A DNA stretch of 64,000 bases from contig DATJQP010000105.1 in the NCBI GenBank assembly GCA_035505655.1, positions 25,396 through 89,395 of the forward strand, in the 5' to 3' direction. Shown piece by piece: positions 8,207 through 18,804 of this stretch. The translations under genes were made by a program, and so were the position numbers. Position 1 is the stretch's first letter. Every line of letters begins with the position of its first letter. This DNA comes from JAGVPT01 sp035505655. Its GTDB lineage: Bacteria; Bacteroidota; Ignavibacteria; UBA10030; UBA8401. The notes beneath the pieces are model-generated. The model was given only the letters and a program-made list of their open reading frames with translations. It made no database searches and was not told the DNA's origin.

Positions 8207-9763
8207 CTACACTGCCGCTGACTCCGCTTTCGCCTCGGCGTTCTGCTGGCGCCTGAAGCGTGCGGTCGAAGCATGATTGATCGCGTTGAGGTACGCCTTC
8301 ACGCTCCCGGTGATGACGTCGGTGCTCGCGGAGCGCCCGTTGAAGACGTAGCCGTCGATGGCGATCTTCACGAAGACCTCGCCGATCGCGTCGTGTCCCC
8401 ACGAAACCGATTTGATCGAGTAGTCAAGGAGCTGTCCGCTGATCCCGGTGATCCGTTCGATCGCCCGGTACGCCGCGTCGACCGGGCCGTCCCCGGTGGC
8501 GGAATCCTGCAGTATTTCATCGTTGCGCTTCAGACCGACCATGGCGGTCGGAACGACATTGAGACCGCTCGTCACCTGAAGGTTCTCAAGAGTATAGAGC
8601 GAACTCATCGAAGAGACTTCGTCCTCGAGAATGGCGATAAGGTCGTCGTCGAAAACCTCTTTCTTCTCATCGGCGATCTTCGTGAAGAGTTTGTAGGCGG
8701 CATCGAGCTCTTCCGTCGACAGCTCGTAGCCAAGCTCGCTGTAGCGCTGTTTCAGTGCGTGCCGCCCCGAATGCTTCCCGAGAACGAGGGTGCTGTGCTT
8801 GATGCCGATCGACTGCGGTGTCATGATCTCGTACGTGAGCGGGTTTTTCAGGACGCCGTCCTGATGAATTCCCGCCTCATGGGCGAAGGCGTTCTCCCCG
8901 ACGACCGCCTTGTTCCTCTGGACGTGCATCCCGGTGAGTGTCGTGAGAAGACGGCTCGTCTTGTAGATCTCCTCGGGGTTGACGTTCGTCTCGAACCCGA
9001 GCTTCTCGTGCCGGGTCTTGATCGCCATCGCAATCTCCTCGAGCGAGGCGTTCCCCGCCCGTTCGCCGATCCCGTTGATCGTGCATTCCACCTGCCGCGC
9101 GCCGTTCGCGATCCCCGCGAGGGAGTTCGCCACCGCGAGACCGAGGTCGTCATGACAGTGGACGCTCACCGTGGCCTTCGAAATATTCGGCACTCTCTCG
9201 ATGAGGGTGCGGATGATCTTTCCGTACTCGTCGGGGATGGAATACCCCACGGTATCGGGGATGTTGACAACCGTCGCTCCCTCGGCGATGACCGCTTCGA
9301 GAATCTGGCAGAGGTATCCGATGTCGCTCCGCGATCCGTCCTCGCACGAGAACTCGACCTCCTCGCAGTACGACTTGGCGCGCCGCACGGCCTTCACGGC
9401 GTCGTCGAGAACCTGTTCCCGCGTCTTCCGGAGCTTGTATTTGAGATGGATGTCCGAGGTTGCGATGAAGGTGTGGATGCGGGGTTTGGAGGCGGGCTTG
9501 AGGGCCTCCCATGCTCGATCGATGTCCGCAATGGTCGCCCTGCTGAGCGCCGCAACCGAGCAGCCCTTCACCTGCTTCGCGATCTCCCTCACCGACTCGA
9601 AGTCGCCGTCCGATGCGATCGGGAAGCCGGCCTCGATGACGTCCACCTGGAGCCGCTCCAGCTGGCGGGCCATTCTGATTTTTTCTTCGAAGTTCATGCT
9701 GCACCCCGGCGATTGTTCACCGTCGCGGAGGGTGGTGTCAAAGACGAATATTTTCTGGCTCAT
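8207..9763 (-). CDS. leuA: 2-isopropylmalate synthase
   Basis: 518 residues from the ATG at 9763, chosen because GAGG stands 5 nt upstream; an in-frame ATG at 9790 lacks this. Commits 2-ketoisovalerate and acetyl-CoA to leucine synthesis. DTTLRDGEQSPG (9-20) carries the metal-binding Asp; His202 and His204 in VHCHDDLG are further metal ligands; NGIGERAGN is at 230-238. The C-terminal third is the LeuA dimer domain that normally gives leucine feedback inhibition. Homologous to cimA two genes upstream, but with the SPG rather than GEE motif after the catalytic loop. Confidence 0.95.
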   Translation of the reverse strand: MSQKIFVFDTTLRDGEQSPGCSMNFEEKIRMARQLERLQVDVIEAGFPIASDGDFESVREIAKQVKGCSVAALSRATIADIDRAWEALKPASKPRIHTFIATSDIHLKYKLRKTREQVLDDAVKAVRRAKSYCEEVEFSCEDGSRSDIGYLCQILEAVIAEGATVVNIPDTVGYSIPDEYGKIIRTLIERVPNISKATVSVHCHDDLGLAVANSLAGIANGARQVECTINGIGERAGNASLEEIAMAIKTRHEKLGFETNVNPEEIYKTSRLLTTLTGMHVQRNKAVVGENAFAHEAGIHQDGVLKNPLTYEIMTPQSIGIKHSTLVLGKHSGRHALKQRYSELGYELSTEELDAAYKLFTKIADEKKEVFDDDLIAILEDEVSSMSSLYTLENLQVTSGLNVVPTAMVGLKRNDEILQDSATGDGPVDAAYRAIERITGISGQLLDYSIKSVSWGHDAIGEVFVKIAIDGYVFNGRSASTDVITGSVKAYLNAINHASTARFRRQQNAEAKAESAAV

Positions 9764-9847
9764 ACGTGCCTCGTGTTCTGTAATCTGCAATCGATGTGAA
9801 TGAAGCGGTCGCCGGCGCGGGTTGGCGCAGGAGATCCGGTTCGTGTG

Positions 9848-10864
<1,017 letters not shown>

Positions 10865-10919
10865 ACGCGGGACCTCATCTCTTCTGCGGTGAGGGGCATG
10901 GTCACTGAAACGGAGACGA

Positions 10920-12494
10920 TCACTTCTGTCCTCCTTTCAGCAGATGGTAGCTGAGACTGTCGACGAGCGCCTTCCAGCTCGCTTCGATGACGTCCGGCGA
11001 AACGCCGACGGTATTCCACGAATCGCTGCCGTTCTGCGTCTCGATAAGGACCCGCACCTTCGCCTCCGTGGCATTCTGGCTGTCGAGGACGCGGACCTTG
11101 TAGTCCGTGAGTTTGATCTGGGAGAGCTGGGGATAAAATCGTTCGAGGGCTTTGCGGAGTGCGCGGTCGAGGGCGTTGACGGGGCCCGCTCCTTCCGCGG
11201 CGGCGAGCTCGCTCTGGTTTCCTACGCGTACTTTGATGATCGCCTCAGAATGAGGCTGCGCCTCGTACGACTCTTTATGGATGATGACCTTGAACCCTTC
11301 CAGCTCGAAAAACTCCTTGAACTGCTTCGTCTTCTTTTTCACGAGGAGCTCGAACGATCCTTCCGCATCTTCGTACTGGTAGCCGTAATGCTCGAGGTCT
11401 TTCAGCTCTTCGACAATGTTCTGCACCTCCGGCGACTTGTCGTCGATGTTGATGCCAAGCTCCTTCGCCTTGTAGAGGACGTTGCTCCTGCCGGAAAGGT
11501 CGGAGATGAGAACTCTTCTCACGTTCCCGACTTCTTCGGGGCAGATGTGTTCGTAGGTGGCGGGAGCCTTCATGACGGCGCTGACGTGGACGCCCCCTTT
11601 GTGGGCAAACGCGCTCTCTCCGACGTAGGCGAGGCTCTTGCGATGCGTGAGGTTTGCGAGCTCACTGACGTAGTGCGAGAGCTGGGTGAGGGATTTCAAT
11701 CCGTCCCCGTCGACGCACCGGTAGCCGAGTTTCATCTGGAGGTTCGGGATGATGGAGCAGAGGTTCGCATTTCCGCAGCGCTCTCCGTAGCCGTTCATCG
11801 TTCCCTGGACGTGGACGCAGCCGTTCTGGATCGCCGCGATCGCGTTGGCGACAGCAACCTCGGAATCGTTATGGGTGTGGATCCCGAGAGGGGCTTTCAT
11901 CCGCCGCTTCACCTCCCGCACGATTTCCCCCAGCTCGTCCGTGAGGGTTCCGCCGTTTGTGTCACAGAGAACGATGACGTCCGCTCCTGCCCTCTGCGCC
12001 GCCTCCAGCGTTTTGATCGCGTACTCTTTGTCCGATTTGTAGCCGTCGAAGAAATGCTCGGCGTCGTAGACGACTTCCTTCCCGTGGTCTTTGAGATATT
12101 TCACCGAGTCGGCGATGATGTCGAGGTTCTCTTCGAGGGAGATGTGGAGAGCCTCCTTCACGTGAAGGAGCCATGTCTTCCCGAAGATCGTGACAACGGG
12201 TGTCTGGGCGTCGAGAAGCGCCTTGATGTTCGCGTCTTCGCCGACTGGATTCTTTGCCCTCCGGGTGCTGCCGAAGGCGGCGAGTTTCGCATGGGAGAAG
12301 CGGATGCCCCGGGCGCGCTCGAAGAACTCCATGTCTTTCGGGTTCGAGCCGGGCCAGCCCCCTTCGACATAGTCAATCCCGAACGCGTCGAGCCGCTTCG
12401 CGATCTTCACCTTGTCGTCCGCGGAAAAGGCAACCTCTTCGCCCTGTGTCCCATCGCGGAGGGTGGTGTCGTATGTAGAGACTTTTTCTTTCAT
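10920..12494 (-). CDS. cimA: (R)-citramalate synthase
   Basis: 524 residues. DTTLRDGTQGEEVAFSADDK near the N-terminus is the CimA version of the isopropylmalate synthase motif, and the C-terminus holds a LeuA-type dimerisation domain. It condenses pyruvate and acetyl-CoA to citramalate, which LeuCD and LeuB convert to 2-ketobutyrate for isoleucine. This makes threonine deaminase dispensable and explains why cimA sits with leuA and leuC. It lies downstream of ilvC, with a heptad inverted repeat between them. Confidence 0.93.
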   Translation of the reverse strand: MKEKVSTYDTTLRDGTQGEEVAFSADDKVKIAKRLDAFGIDYVEGGWPGSNPKDMEFFERARGIRFSHAKLAAFGSTRRAKNPVGEDANIKALLDAQTPVVTIFGKTWLLHVKEALHISLEENLDIIADSVKYLKDHGKEVVYDAEHFFDGYKSDKEYAIKTLEAAQRAGADVIVLCDTNGGTLTDELGEIVREVKRRMKAPLGIHTHNDSEVAVANAIAAIQNGCVHVQGTMNGYGERCGNANLCSIIPNLQMKLGYRCVDGDGLKSLTQLSHYVSELANLTHRKSLAYVGESAFAHKGGVHVSAVMKAPATYEHICPEEVGNVRRVLISDLSGRSNVLYKAKELGINIDDKSPEVQNIVEELKDLEHYGYQYEDAEGSFELLVKKKTKQFKEFFELEGFKVIIHKESYEAQPHSEAIIKVRVGNQSELAAAEGAGPVNALDRALRKALERFYPQLSQIKLTDYKVRVLDSQNATEAKVRVLIETQNGSDSWNTVGVSPDVIEASWKALVDSLSYHLLKGGQK

Positions 12495-12510
12495 GATTCC
12501 AGCGAAGTAA

Positions 12511-12615
12511 GATGAAAGATCAAAACTTAAAAAGGAAAAATGAGATCAGAAATCAAAGGGGCCGTGCGAAAGAACTCTTGCTCTTTGCTCTTTGCTCTTC
12601 GATTTTTCCTCTTGA
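12511..12615. repeat. heptad-phased inverted repeat between ilvC and cimA
   Basis: Left arm 12511-12559 is seven phased 7-mers (GATGAAA, GATCAAA, AAGGAAA type). Right arm 12574-12615 is six (CTCTTTG, twice exact, then ATTTTTC, CTCTTGA). The arms are roughly complementary with a spacer of about 14 bases, so a transcript would fold into a long imperfect hairpin. It sits in the middle of the ilv-leu operon. Confidence 0.7.
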
Positions 12616-12628
12616 TACACTGCCCCCG

Positions 12629-13687
12629 TCATTGTTTCTTCCAGTTCTCGGGCCTCAGGCTTCTCACCGCCGCTCCCGCCCGCCACATCTCGGAGTTCTT
12701 CCAGACGTTGAGTTCCCCTGTGAGCTTCTCGCGGTAGTCGGGAGCCCCGCACGTCTCAAGGACCCTTCGCGTTTCGACTCCTTCTTCCACATCCCGATAC
12801 AGAAGCTCGAAGAGGGGTTTCGTCGCCGCCTCGAACTTCTTCGACCAGTCGAGCGCTCCACGCTGCGCCGTCGTACTGCAAGCGGCAAACATCCAGTCCA
12901 TCCCGTTTGCCCCGACCAGCGGATAAAGGCTCTGCGTTGCCTCCTCGACCGTTTCGTTGAAAGCCTCGCTCGGCGTATGTCCCTTCGACCTGAGGACGTC
13001 GTACTGCGCCTTCATGATGCCGGCGATCGCGCCCATGAGGACGCCCCGCTCGCCGGTGAGGTCGCTGATGACTTCTCGTTCAAATGTCGTCGGAAAGAGA
13101 TACCCGGAGCCGATTGCTATTCCGCACGCAAGAGCTCTCTCACGCGCACGCCCCGTCGCGTCTTGATACACTGCGAAGCTCGCGTTGATGCCGCTCCCGG
13201 CAAGATAGTTCGACCGCACCGTTCTCCCCGATCCCTTCGGGGCGACAAGGACGACGTCGACATCCTGCGGGGGAACAACGTTCGTCTGGTCTTTGAACAC
13301 AATCGAGAACCCGTGCGAGAAGTAGAGCGCCTGCCCTTTTTTCATATGCTTTTTCACGAGCGGCCATTGCTCCTTCTGCCCGGCGTCGGAGAGGAGAAAC
13401 TGGATGATCGTCGCCTTGTCGACCGCCTCTTCGATTTTCGGGAAGAGGTTCTTTCCCTCCACCCAGCCGTCTTTCACGGCGTCATCCCATCCCTTCCCTC
13501 CTTTTCGCTGACCGACGATGACGTTGATCCCGGCATCCCGCATGTTCAGCGATTGGCCGTACCCCTGCGGACCGTAGCCGAGAATTGCGACGACTTCATT
13601 CTTAAGAACATCTTTTGCCTTTGAGAGCGGAAATTCCTCGCGCGTGACAACCTCTTCCTTCACTCCGCCGAAATCTATTGTGGCCAT
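12629..13687 (-). CDS. ilvC: ketol-acid reductoisomerase
   Basis: 352 residues; NAD(P)H-dependent isomeroreductase acting after acetolactate synthase in valine, leucine and isoleucine synthesis. GYGPQGYGQSLNMRD near residue 38 is the Rossmann nucleotide-binding loop. The C-terminal knotted domain includes DLTGERGVLMGAI with the Mg-binding acidic residues. GAGAGG lies 10 nt before the ATG. It follows gltB by 18 bases. The stop is 13 bases from a heptad array. Confidence 0.95.
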   Translation of the reverse strand: MATIDFGGVKEEVVTREEFPLSKAKDVLKNEVVAILGYGPQGYGQSLNMRDAGINVIVGQRKGGKGWDDAVKDGWVEGKNLFPKIEEAVDKATIIQFLLSDAGQKEQWPLVKKHMKKGQALYFSHGFSIVFKDQTNVVPPQDVDVVLVAPKGSGRTVRSNYLAGSGINASFAVYQDATGRARERALACGIAIGSGYLFPTTFEREVISDLTGERGVLMGAIAGIMKAQYDVLRSKGHTPSEAFNETVEEATQSLYPLVGANGMDWMFAACSTTAQRGALDWSKKFEAATKPLFELLYRDVEEGVETRRVLETCGAPDYREKLTGELNVWKNSEMWRAGAAVRSLRPENWKKQ

Positions 13688-13705
13688 GATGAAAATGCCT
13701 CTCGC

Positions 13706-16700
13706 TTAGTGTTTTTGATCGACTGTTTCTTCCGGTTCCTGTTCCTTTGAGACATCGAGCGCTTTGTTCACTTCCGAGATCTTCTGGAGGTTCGAGAACG
13801 GAGTCACCTTCCAGAACATGTACGAATATTCCTGCCATCCGTTGAGAATCTCGCGGGCCCGCTGGCTGTCGGTGAGCTCGAGATGCCGGTAGATGATCGA
13901 CTGGAGAAATTTCACATCGTCGGTCTTCTCCAGCCTGCTGAGTCCGACGAGCTGTTTGTTATACCGCTCCTTGAAGTTCCCGTCGGCGTCGAAGACGTAG
14001 GCGATGCCGCCGGTCATTCCCGCGCCGAAATTCTTCCCGGTGCTGCCGAGGACGACAACGGTCCCGTTCGTCATGTACTCGCATCCGTGATCGCCGACCC
14101 CCTCGACAACCGCCAGGGCCCCGCTGTTACGGACGCAGAACCGTTCGCCGGCCCTGCCGCTCGCAAAGAGGGCTCCCCCCGTCGCGCCGTAGAGAACCGT
14201 GTTCCCGATGATAACGTCCTGCGCCGCCGTGGCACGGCCGAACTGGGGCATGATGACCACCTCTCCGCCGCTCATCCCCTTGGCGACATAATCGTTCGCC
14301 TCGCCGACGAGGACCATCCTGATCCCCTTGACAAGAAAGGCGCCGAAGCTTTGTCCCGCGCTTCCGTTGAACCGGAGCTCGATTGTCCCATCGGGAAAGC
14401 CGCCGTCTCCGTAAAGGTAGGCGATCTCTCCCGCGAGTTTCGTGCCGACCGACCTGTTCGTGTTGTTGATCTTGTAGTTCTTCACCACCGGACTCTTTTC
14501 CCTGATCGCAACTTTCACGTCGAGGAGGATGGTGTCGTCGAGCGGTGAATCGGGTTTCTCCTTCCGCTGTTCCATCCTCTGGCGGCGCGAGCTCTTAAGA
14601 TCCTTCGGCGCGAGAATCGACGAAAGATCGACAAGGTTCGCCTTCGGATGGTTCTCGAATGTCGCCTGGGTCAGGAGTTCCGTCCTGCCGATAATATCGC
14701 TCATCGAGGAGTATCCGAGCTGGGCAAGGATTTCCCGCACCTCGTTCGCGACCGATGTGAAGTAGTTGATGAGCATCTCCGGCTTCCCGTCGAAACGGGT
14801 ACGGAGCGTCTCGTCCTGTGTCGCGATGCCGACGGGGCATGTGTTGAGATGGCACTGACGGACATACCGGCAGCCGATGGCGATAAGGGTCGCCGTTCCG
14901 AAATTGTATTCTTCCGCGCCGAGTATCGCGGCGATGACGATGTCCCGTCCTGTTTTCATCCCGCCGTCGGTCCGGAGTGTCACCCGGTCTCTCAGGCCGT
15001 TGAGGGTAAGGACCTGCTGCGCTTCTGAGACTCCAAGCTCCCAGCATCCCCCGGCGTTCTTCACCGAGCTGAGGGGCGACGCTCCCGTCCCTCCTTCGTG
15101 CCCGCTGATGAGGATAACGTCGGCATGGGCCTTCGCGACGCCCGCGGCAATGGTGCCGACGCCTGCCTCGGAAACGAGCTTCACGCATATTTTGGCGCGC
15201 GGGTTCACCTGTTTCAAATCATAGATGAGCTGGGCGAGATCTTCTATACTATAAATATCGTGGTGCGGCGGCGGCGAGATGAGCTGAACTCCCGGCGTCG
15301 CGCGCCGGAGCCTCGCGATGAGTCCCGAGACCTTGTGTCCCGGAAGCTGTCCCCCTTCGCCCGGCTTCGATCCCTGCGCCATCTTGATCTCGATCTCTTT
15401 CGCGCTGCCGAGGTACTCGGCCGTCACGCCGAACCGCGCCGAGGCGATCTGCTTGATCGCGCTGTTCGCGGAGTCGCCGTTCGGCCGGGGGCGGAACCTC
15501 GCCGGGTCTTCCCCGCCTTCCCCGGTATTGCTCTTTCCGCCGATCCGGTTCATCGCGATGGCGATCGTTTCGTGCGCCTCCGGCGAGAGCGAACCGAGAG
15601 ACATCGCCGCCGTCGTGAAGCGTTTCAAAATATCTTCCGCGGGCTCGACATCCCGGAGCGGGATCGGCTTCCGTCCCGGCTTGAATGCCATAAGATCCTT
15701 CAACGCCACCGGGTCGTGCTCGTTGAGCGCGTGGGAGAGATGTTCGTAATCTTCCTTGCTCCCGGATTTCCGCAGCATCTGCATCGCGCGGAGCGCTTCG
15801 GGAGACCACGCGTGGATTTCGCCGCTCTTCTTGAAACGGAAGGTCCCCTGGTCCTTGAGCTTCACCTCATTCTGCCCGTATGCCGCCGCATGGCGGGCGA
15901 GAGCTTCCCCGACGATCTCCTTGAGGCCGACTCCGCCGATCCGCGACGGTGTGTTCGTGAAGTAGGCGTCGATGACATCCTTCCCGATTCCCACCGCTTC
16001 GAAGATCTGAGCCCCCCGGTAGCTCCCGAGAAGCGAGATCCCCATTTTCGACATGATCTTGAGGATGCCGCTCTCCACGGCAAGCTTGAAGTTCTTGAAC
16101 GCCGTCTCCACGCTCAGCGTGCCGTCGCCCCGGATCTCCACGAGCCGCCGTATCGTTTCAAGCGCGAGGTACGGGTTGATGGCATTGACGCCGTACCCGA
16201 TGAGGGTCGCGAAGTGGTGGATGTCCCGCGGCTCTGCCGTTTCAGTCACGACGCTGAGGCGGAGCCTCTTGTTCTTCCGGATCAGATGGTTGTGGACCGC
16301 TCCTGTGGCCAGCAACATCGGAAGCGGCACGTTCTGCGCGTCAACGCCGCGATCGCTGAGGATGACGAGGTACTTCCCTTCGTCGGCGGCCCGTTCGGCC
16401 TCCTCGCAAAGTTCCTCAAGTTTCTTCTCCGCCTCCTGAACGCCCGCGCTGAGCGGAATGAGGGTCGAGAGGGTCACCGCCTGAAATGCCCTCTCCTCGA
16501 GAGTGCGGAGTGTTTCGAGCTCGTTATCGAAGAGGAACGGACTGTTGATCTGCACCTGCTTGGCGTGCTCGGGAGTCTCGCCGAACCAGTTCCGCCGTGC
16601 GCCGAGCTTTCCTGTGAGCGACATGACAAGCTTCTCGCGGATCGGGTCGATCGGCGGGTTCGTCACCTGCGCGAATTGCTGCGTGAAGTACGACGAGAGG

Positions 16701-18253
16701 AGCTTCGGCTGTCGCGAGAGGACCGCCAGCGGGGCGTCGTCCCCCATCGATCCGACCGGTTCCTTTCCCTCCTCCATCATCGGCGGGAAAATCAGGTTCA
16801 GCTCCTCGGAGCTGTATCCGAAGCACAACTGGAGGCGAAGCGTCTCCTCCGCCGACAGCACTCCCTTCGGCATCGGCTCGGTCGTCATGTGATCGTGGAG
16901 CCGGAGGAGGTTCTCGCTCACCCACTTTGCATAGGGACGCTGGAGCGCGAGCTCGCGCTTGATGTCGAGGTCCTTGAGGAGTACGCCCCGCTCCGTATCG
17001 ACCGCGATCATCTGTCCCGGGCCGAGTCTCCCCTTCTTCACCACCGTGGCGTCGTCCATGTCGACCGGGCCGACCTCGGAACCGACGACGATGAGCCCGT
17101 CGCTGGTGATCTTGTAGCGACATGGGCGGAGACCGTTCCGGTCGAGCGATGCCGCCACCGTCACGCCATCGCTGAAAATGAGCGCGGCCGGACCGTCCCA
17201 TGGCTCGCTGAAACATTCATGGTATTCGAAAAAGGCGCGGACCGCAGGATCGACGCGGTACGAGGAGTTCCATGCCTCCGGGACGAGCATGAGCATCGCG
17301 TGGAGGATACTCCGCCCGGAGAGGGTCAGAGCTTCGAGGGCGTTGTCGACGTTCGCGGAGTCGCTGGCGTTCGCCGAAAGGATCGGTTTGAGGTAGTCGA
17401 TGTCGTCGCGCCAGAATGTCGATTCAAGCTCGGCTTCCCGTGCCTTCGTCCAGTTCCGGTTCCCCTGGATCGTGTTGATCTCGCCGTTGTGCCCGAGCAT
17501 CCTGAACGGGTGCGCGAGCTCCCAGCGCGGAAACGTGTTCGTGCTGAAGCGCTGATGGAAAATCGCGAGGGCGGTCTCATACTCCGGGGACTGAAGGTCG
17601 GGGTAGAACTTGTCGAGCGTCAGGGGCGTGATGAGTCCCTTGTAGACGATCGTCCTGCTGGAAAACGAGGCGGCGTAAAAATTGTCGATCGACGCCTTCT
17701 TGATCTCCTTCTCGATTTCGCGTCTCGATATATAGAGGGTCCGCTCGAACTCCGCCGGGTTAAGGTGCTGCGGTCTTCCGATGAGAACCTGCCGGATATT
17801 CGGCTGTGTCGCCGCGGCTTTGTCCCCGAGGTACGAGGAGTCGGTCGGAACGATCCTCCAGCCGAGGAAACGAAGCTCCCTCTTCGAGATGACCGCCTCG
17901 ACCGTCGCCTTGCAGACGGCGAATGCGTGTTCGGTCATGTGCGGCATGAAGAGCATTCCCACCGCGAGGTCGTTTTCTCCCTGGACCTGGGAGGCCAGCT
18001 CCGGGACCGCCGAGAGAAAGAACTTCAGCGGGATCTGGGTGAGGATCCCGGCCCCGTCCCCGGTCTGGGCGTCGGCATCAACCGCGCCGCGGTGCGTGAC
18101 GTTGCATGCCGCCCTGAGGGCGCGCCTGAGAATCTTGTTGCTTTTCGTTCCCGAAATGTTCGCCACGAAACCCGTGCCGCAGGCGTCGTGCTCGAAGCGC
18201 GGGTCGTAGAGCGGAAAGCGGGCCCGTAGGTCCTTCTCGTCCTGCTGCGTCAT
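13706..18253 (-). CDS. gltB: glutamate synthase large subunit
   Basis: 1515 residues from the ATG at 18253. That ATG overlaps the ilvN stop by one base (TGATG) and has AAGGAGAGG upstream; a TTG one codon earlier is also possible. A 24-residue propeptide precedes the glutaminase nucleophile Cys25 in HDACGTGFVA. The central FMN domain and the 3Fe-4S cluster motif (CRYVRQCHLNTCPVG) are present, with the GXGXG beta-helix domain at the C-terminus. It makes two glutamates from glutamine and 2-oxoglutarate. No gltD is adjacent; the only GltD-like gene in the window is nfnB at 32.9 kb. Placement between ilvN and ilvC links amino-donor supply to branched-chain synthesis. Confidence 0.95.
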   Translation of the reverse strand: MTQQDEKDLRARFPLYDPRFEHDACGTGFVANISGTKSNKILRRALRAACNVTHRGAVDADAQTGDGAGILTQIPLKFFLSAVPELASQVQGENDLAVGMLFMPHMTEHAFAVCKATVEAVISKRELRFLGWRIVPTDSSYLGDKAAATQPNIRQVLIGRPQHLNPAEFERTLYISRREIEKEIKKASIDNFYAASFSSRTIVYKGLITPLTLDKFYPDLQSPEYETALAIFHQRFSTNTFPRWELAHPFRMLGHNGEINTIQGNRNWTKAREAELESTFWRDDIDYLKPILSANASDSANVDNALEALTLSGRSILHAMLMLVPEAWNSSYRVDPAVRAFFEYHECFSEPWDGPAALIFSDGVTVAASLDRNGLRPCRYKITSDGLIVVGSEVGPVDMDDATVVKKGRLGPGQMIAVDTERGVLLKDLDIKRELALQRPYAKWVSENLLRLHDHMTTEPMPKGVLSAEETLRLQLCFGYSSEELNLIFPPMMEEGKEPVGSMGDDAPLAVLSRQPKLLSSYFTQQFAQVTNPPIDPIREKLVMSLTGKLGARRNWFGETPEHAKQVQINSPFLFDNELETLRTLEERAFQAVTLSTLIPLSAGVQEAEKKLEELCEEAERAADEGKYLVILSDRGVDAQNVPLPMLLATGAVHNHLIRKNKRLRLSVVTETAEPRDIHHFATLIGYGVNAINPYLALETIRRLVEIRGDGTLSVETAFKNFKLAVESGILKIMSKMGISLLGSYRGAQIFEAVGIGKDVIDAYFTNTPSRIGGVGLKEIVGEALARHAAAYGQNEVKLKDQGTFRFKKSGEIHAWSPEALRAMQMLRKSGSKEDYEHLSHALNEHDPVALKDLMAFKPGRKPIPLRDVEPAEDILKRFTTAAMSLGSLSPEAHETIAIAMNRIGGKSNTGEGGEDPARFRPRPNGDSANSAIKQIASARFGVTAEYLGSAKEIEIKMAQGSKPGEGGQLPGHKVSGLIARLRRATPGVQLISPPPHHDIYSIEDLAQLIYDLKQVNPRAKICVKLVSEAGVGTIAAGVAKAHADVILISGHEGGTGASPLSSVKNAGGCWELGVSEAQQVLTLNGLRDRVTLRTDGGMKTGRDIVIAAILGAEEYNFGTATLIAIGCRYVRQCHLNTCPVGIATQDETLRTRFDGKPEMLINYFTSVANEVREILAQLGYSSMSDIIGRTELLTQATFENHPKANLVDLSSILAPKDLKSSRRQRMEQRKEKPDSPLDDTILLDVKVAIREKSPVVKNYKINNTNRSVGTKLAGEIAYLYGDGGFPDGTIELRFNGSAGQSFGAFLVKGIRMVLVGEANDYVAKGMSGGEVVIMPQFGRATAAQDVIIGNTVLYGATGGALFASGRAGERFCVRNSGALAVVEGVGDHGCEYMTNGTVVVLGSTGKNFGAGMTGGIAYVFDADGNFKERYNKQLVGLSRLEKTDDVKFLQSIIYRHLELTDSQRAREILNGWQEYSYMFWKVTPFSNLQKISEVNKALDVSKEQEPEETVDQKH

Positions 18254-18804
18254 CAATTGACCTCTCCTTGAAATTCCCTCTTCAGCGCTACTCTCCCGGT
18301 CCGTGCCATCTCCTTGATGACGAACGGCTTCAGCATTTTGATGATCGCGTCGATCTTCTGTTGTCCTCCGACCGCTTCGATCGTGACGGTCTTCGGGCTG
18401 ATGTCGATGATCTTCGCGCGGAAGATCTCGGCGATCTGCATGATCTCCGACCTCGTCTCCGGCGTCGTCTGCACCTTGATGAGGGCGAGGTCGCGCTCGA
18501 CAAAACTCTCGTACGTCAGGTCGGTCACCTTCAGGGTGTCGATGAGCTTGTTGAGCTGCTTGATGATCTGCTCGATGATCGCATCGTCCCCGCGGGTCAT
18601 GATCGTCATCCTCGAGACCGAGTCGTCCTCCGTTGGGCCGACGGTGAGGCTGTCGATGTTGTATCCCTTCGCGGAGAAGAGTCCGGCAATCCTGTTGAAG
18701 GCTCCGAACTTGTTCTCCACGAGGAGGGAGATCGTGTGCTGCTTTGACAATGCGGTGCCGGCTTTTTCCTCGACTTCTTCTGTGATCGTTGCCATTACTG
18801 TCAT
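18253..18804 (-). CDS. ilvN: acetolactate synthase small (regulatory) subunit
   Basis: About 183 residues. An ACT domain begins at HTISLLVENKFGAFNRIAGL and is followed by the typical IlvN C-terminal domain; together they confer valine feedback inhibition and activate IlvB. The ATG at 18804 overlaps the ilvB stop (ATGA). A second ATG at 18795 has GGA about 9 nt upstream and may be the real start. The open frame continues upstream inside ilvB but that part is not coding. Confidence 0.93.
   Translation of the reverse strand: MTVMATITEEVEEKAGTALSKQHTISLLVENKFGAFNRIAGLFSAKGYNIDSLTVGPTEDDSVSRMTIMTRGDDAIIEQIIKQLNKLIDTLKVTDLTYESFVERDLALIKVQTTPETRSEIMQIAEIFRAKIIDISPKTVTIEAVGGQQKIDAIIKMLKPFVIKEMARTGRVALKREFQGEVN

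Noticed and set aside
12153..12170. 18-bp palindrome CTCCTTCACGTGAAGGAG with a parS-like core
   Set aside because: It lies inside cimA coding sequence, matches only the central 10 bases of parS and lacks the TGTT/AACA ends.
15098..18229. Very long open frame on the plus strand, opposite gltB
   Set aside because: It mirrors the gltB codon phase in GC-rich DNA, is rich in Arg/Asp/Val with no recognisable domain, and gltB is certain. The same applies to long opposite-strand frames over ppc (4378-6507), nfnAB and HTTM (31700-34399) and HerA (62026-63669).
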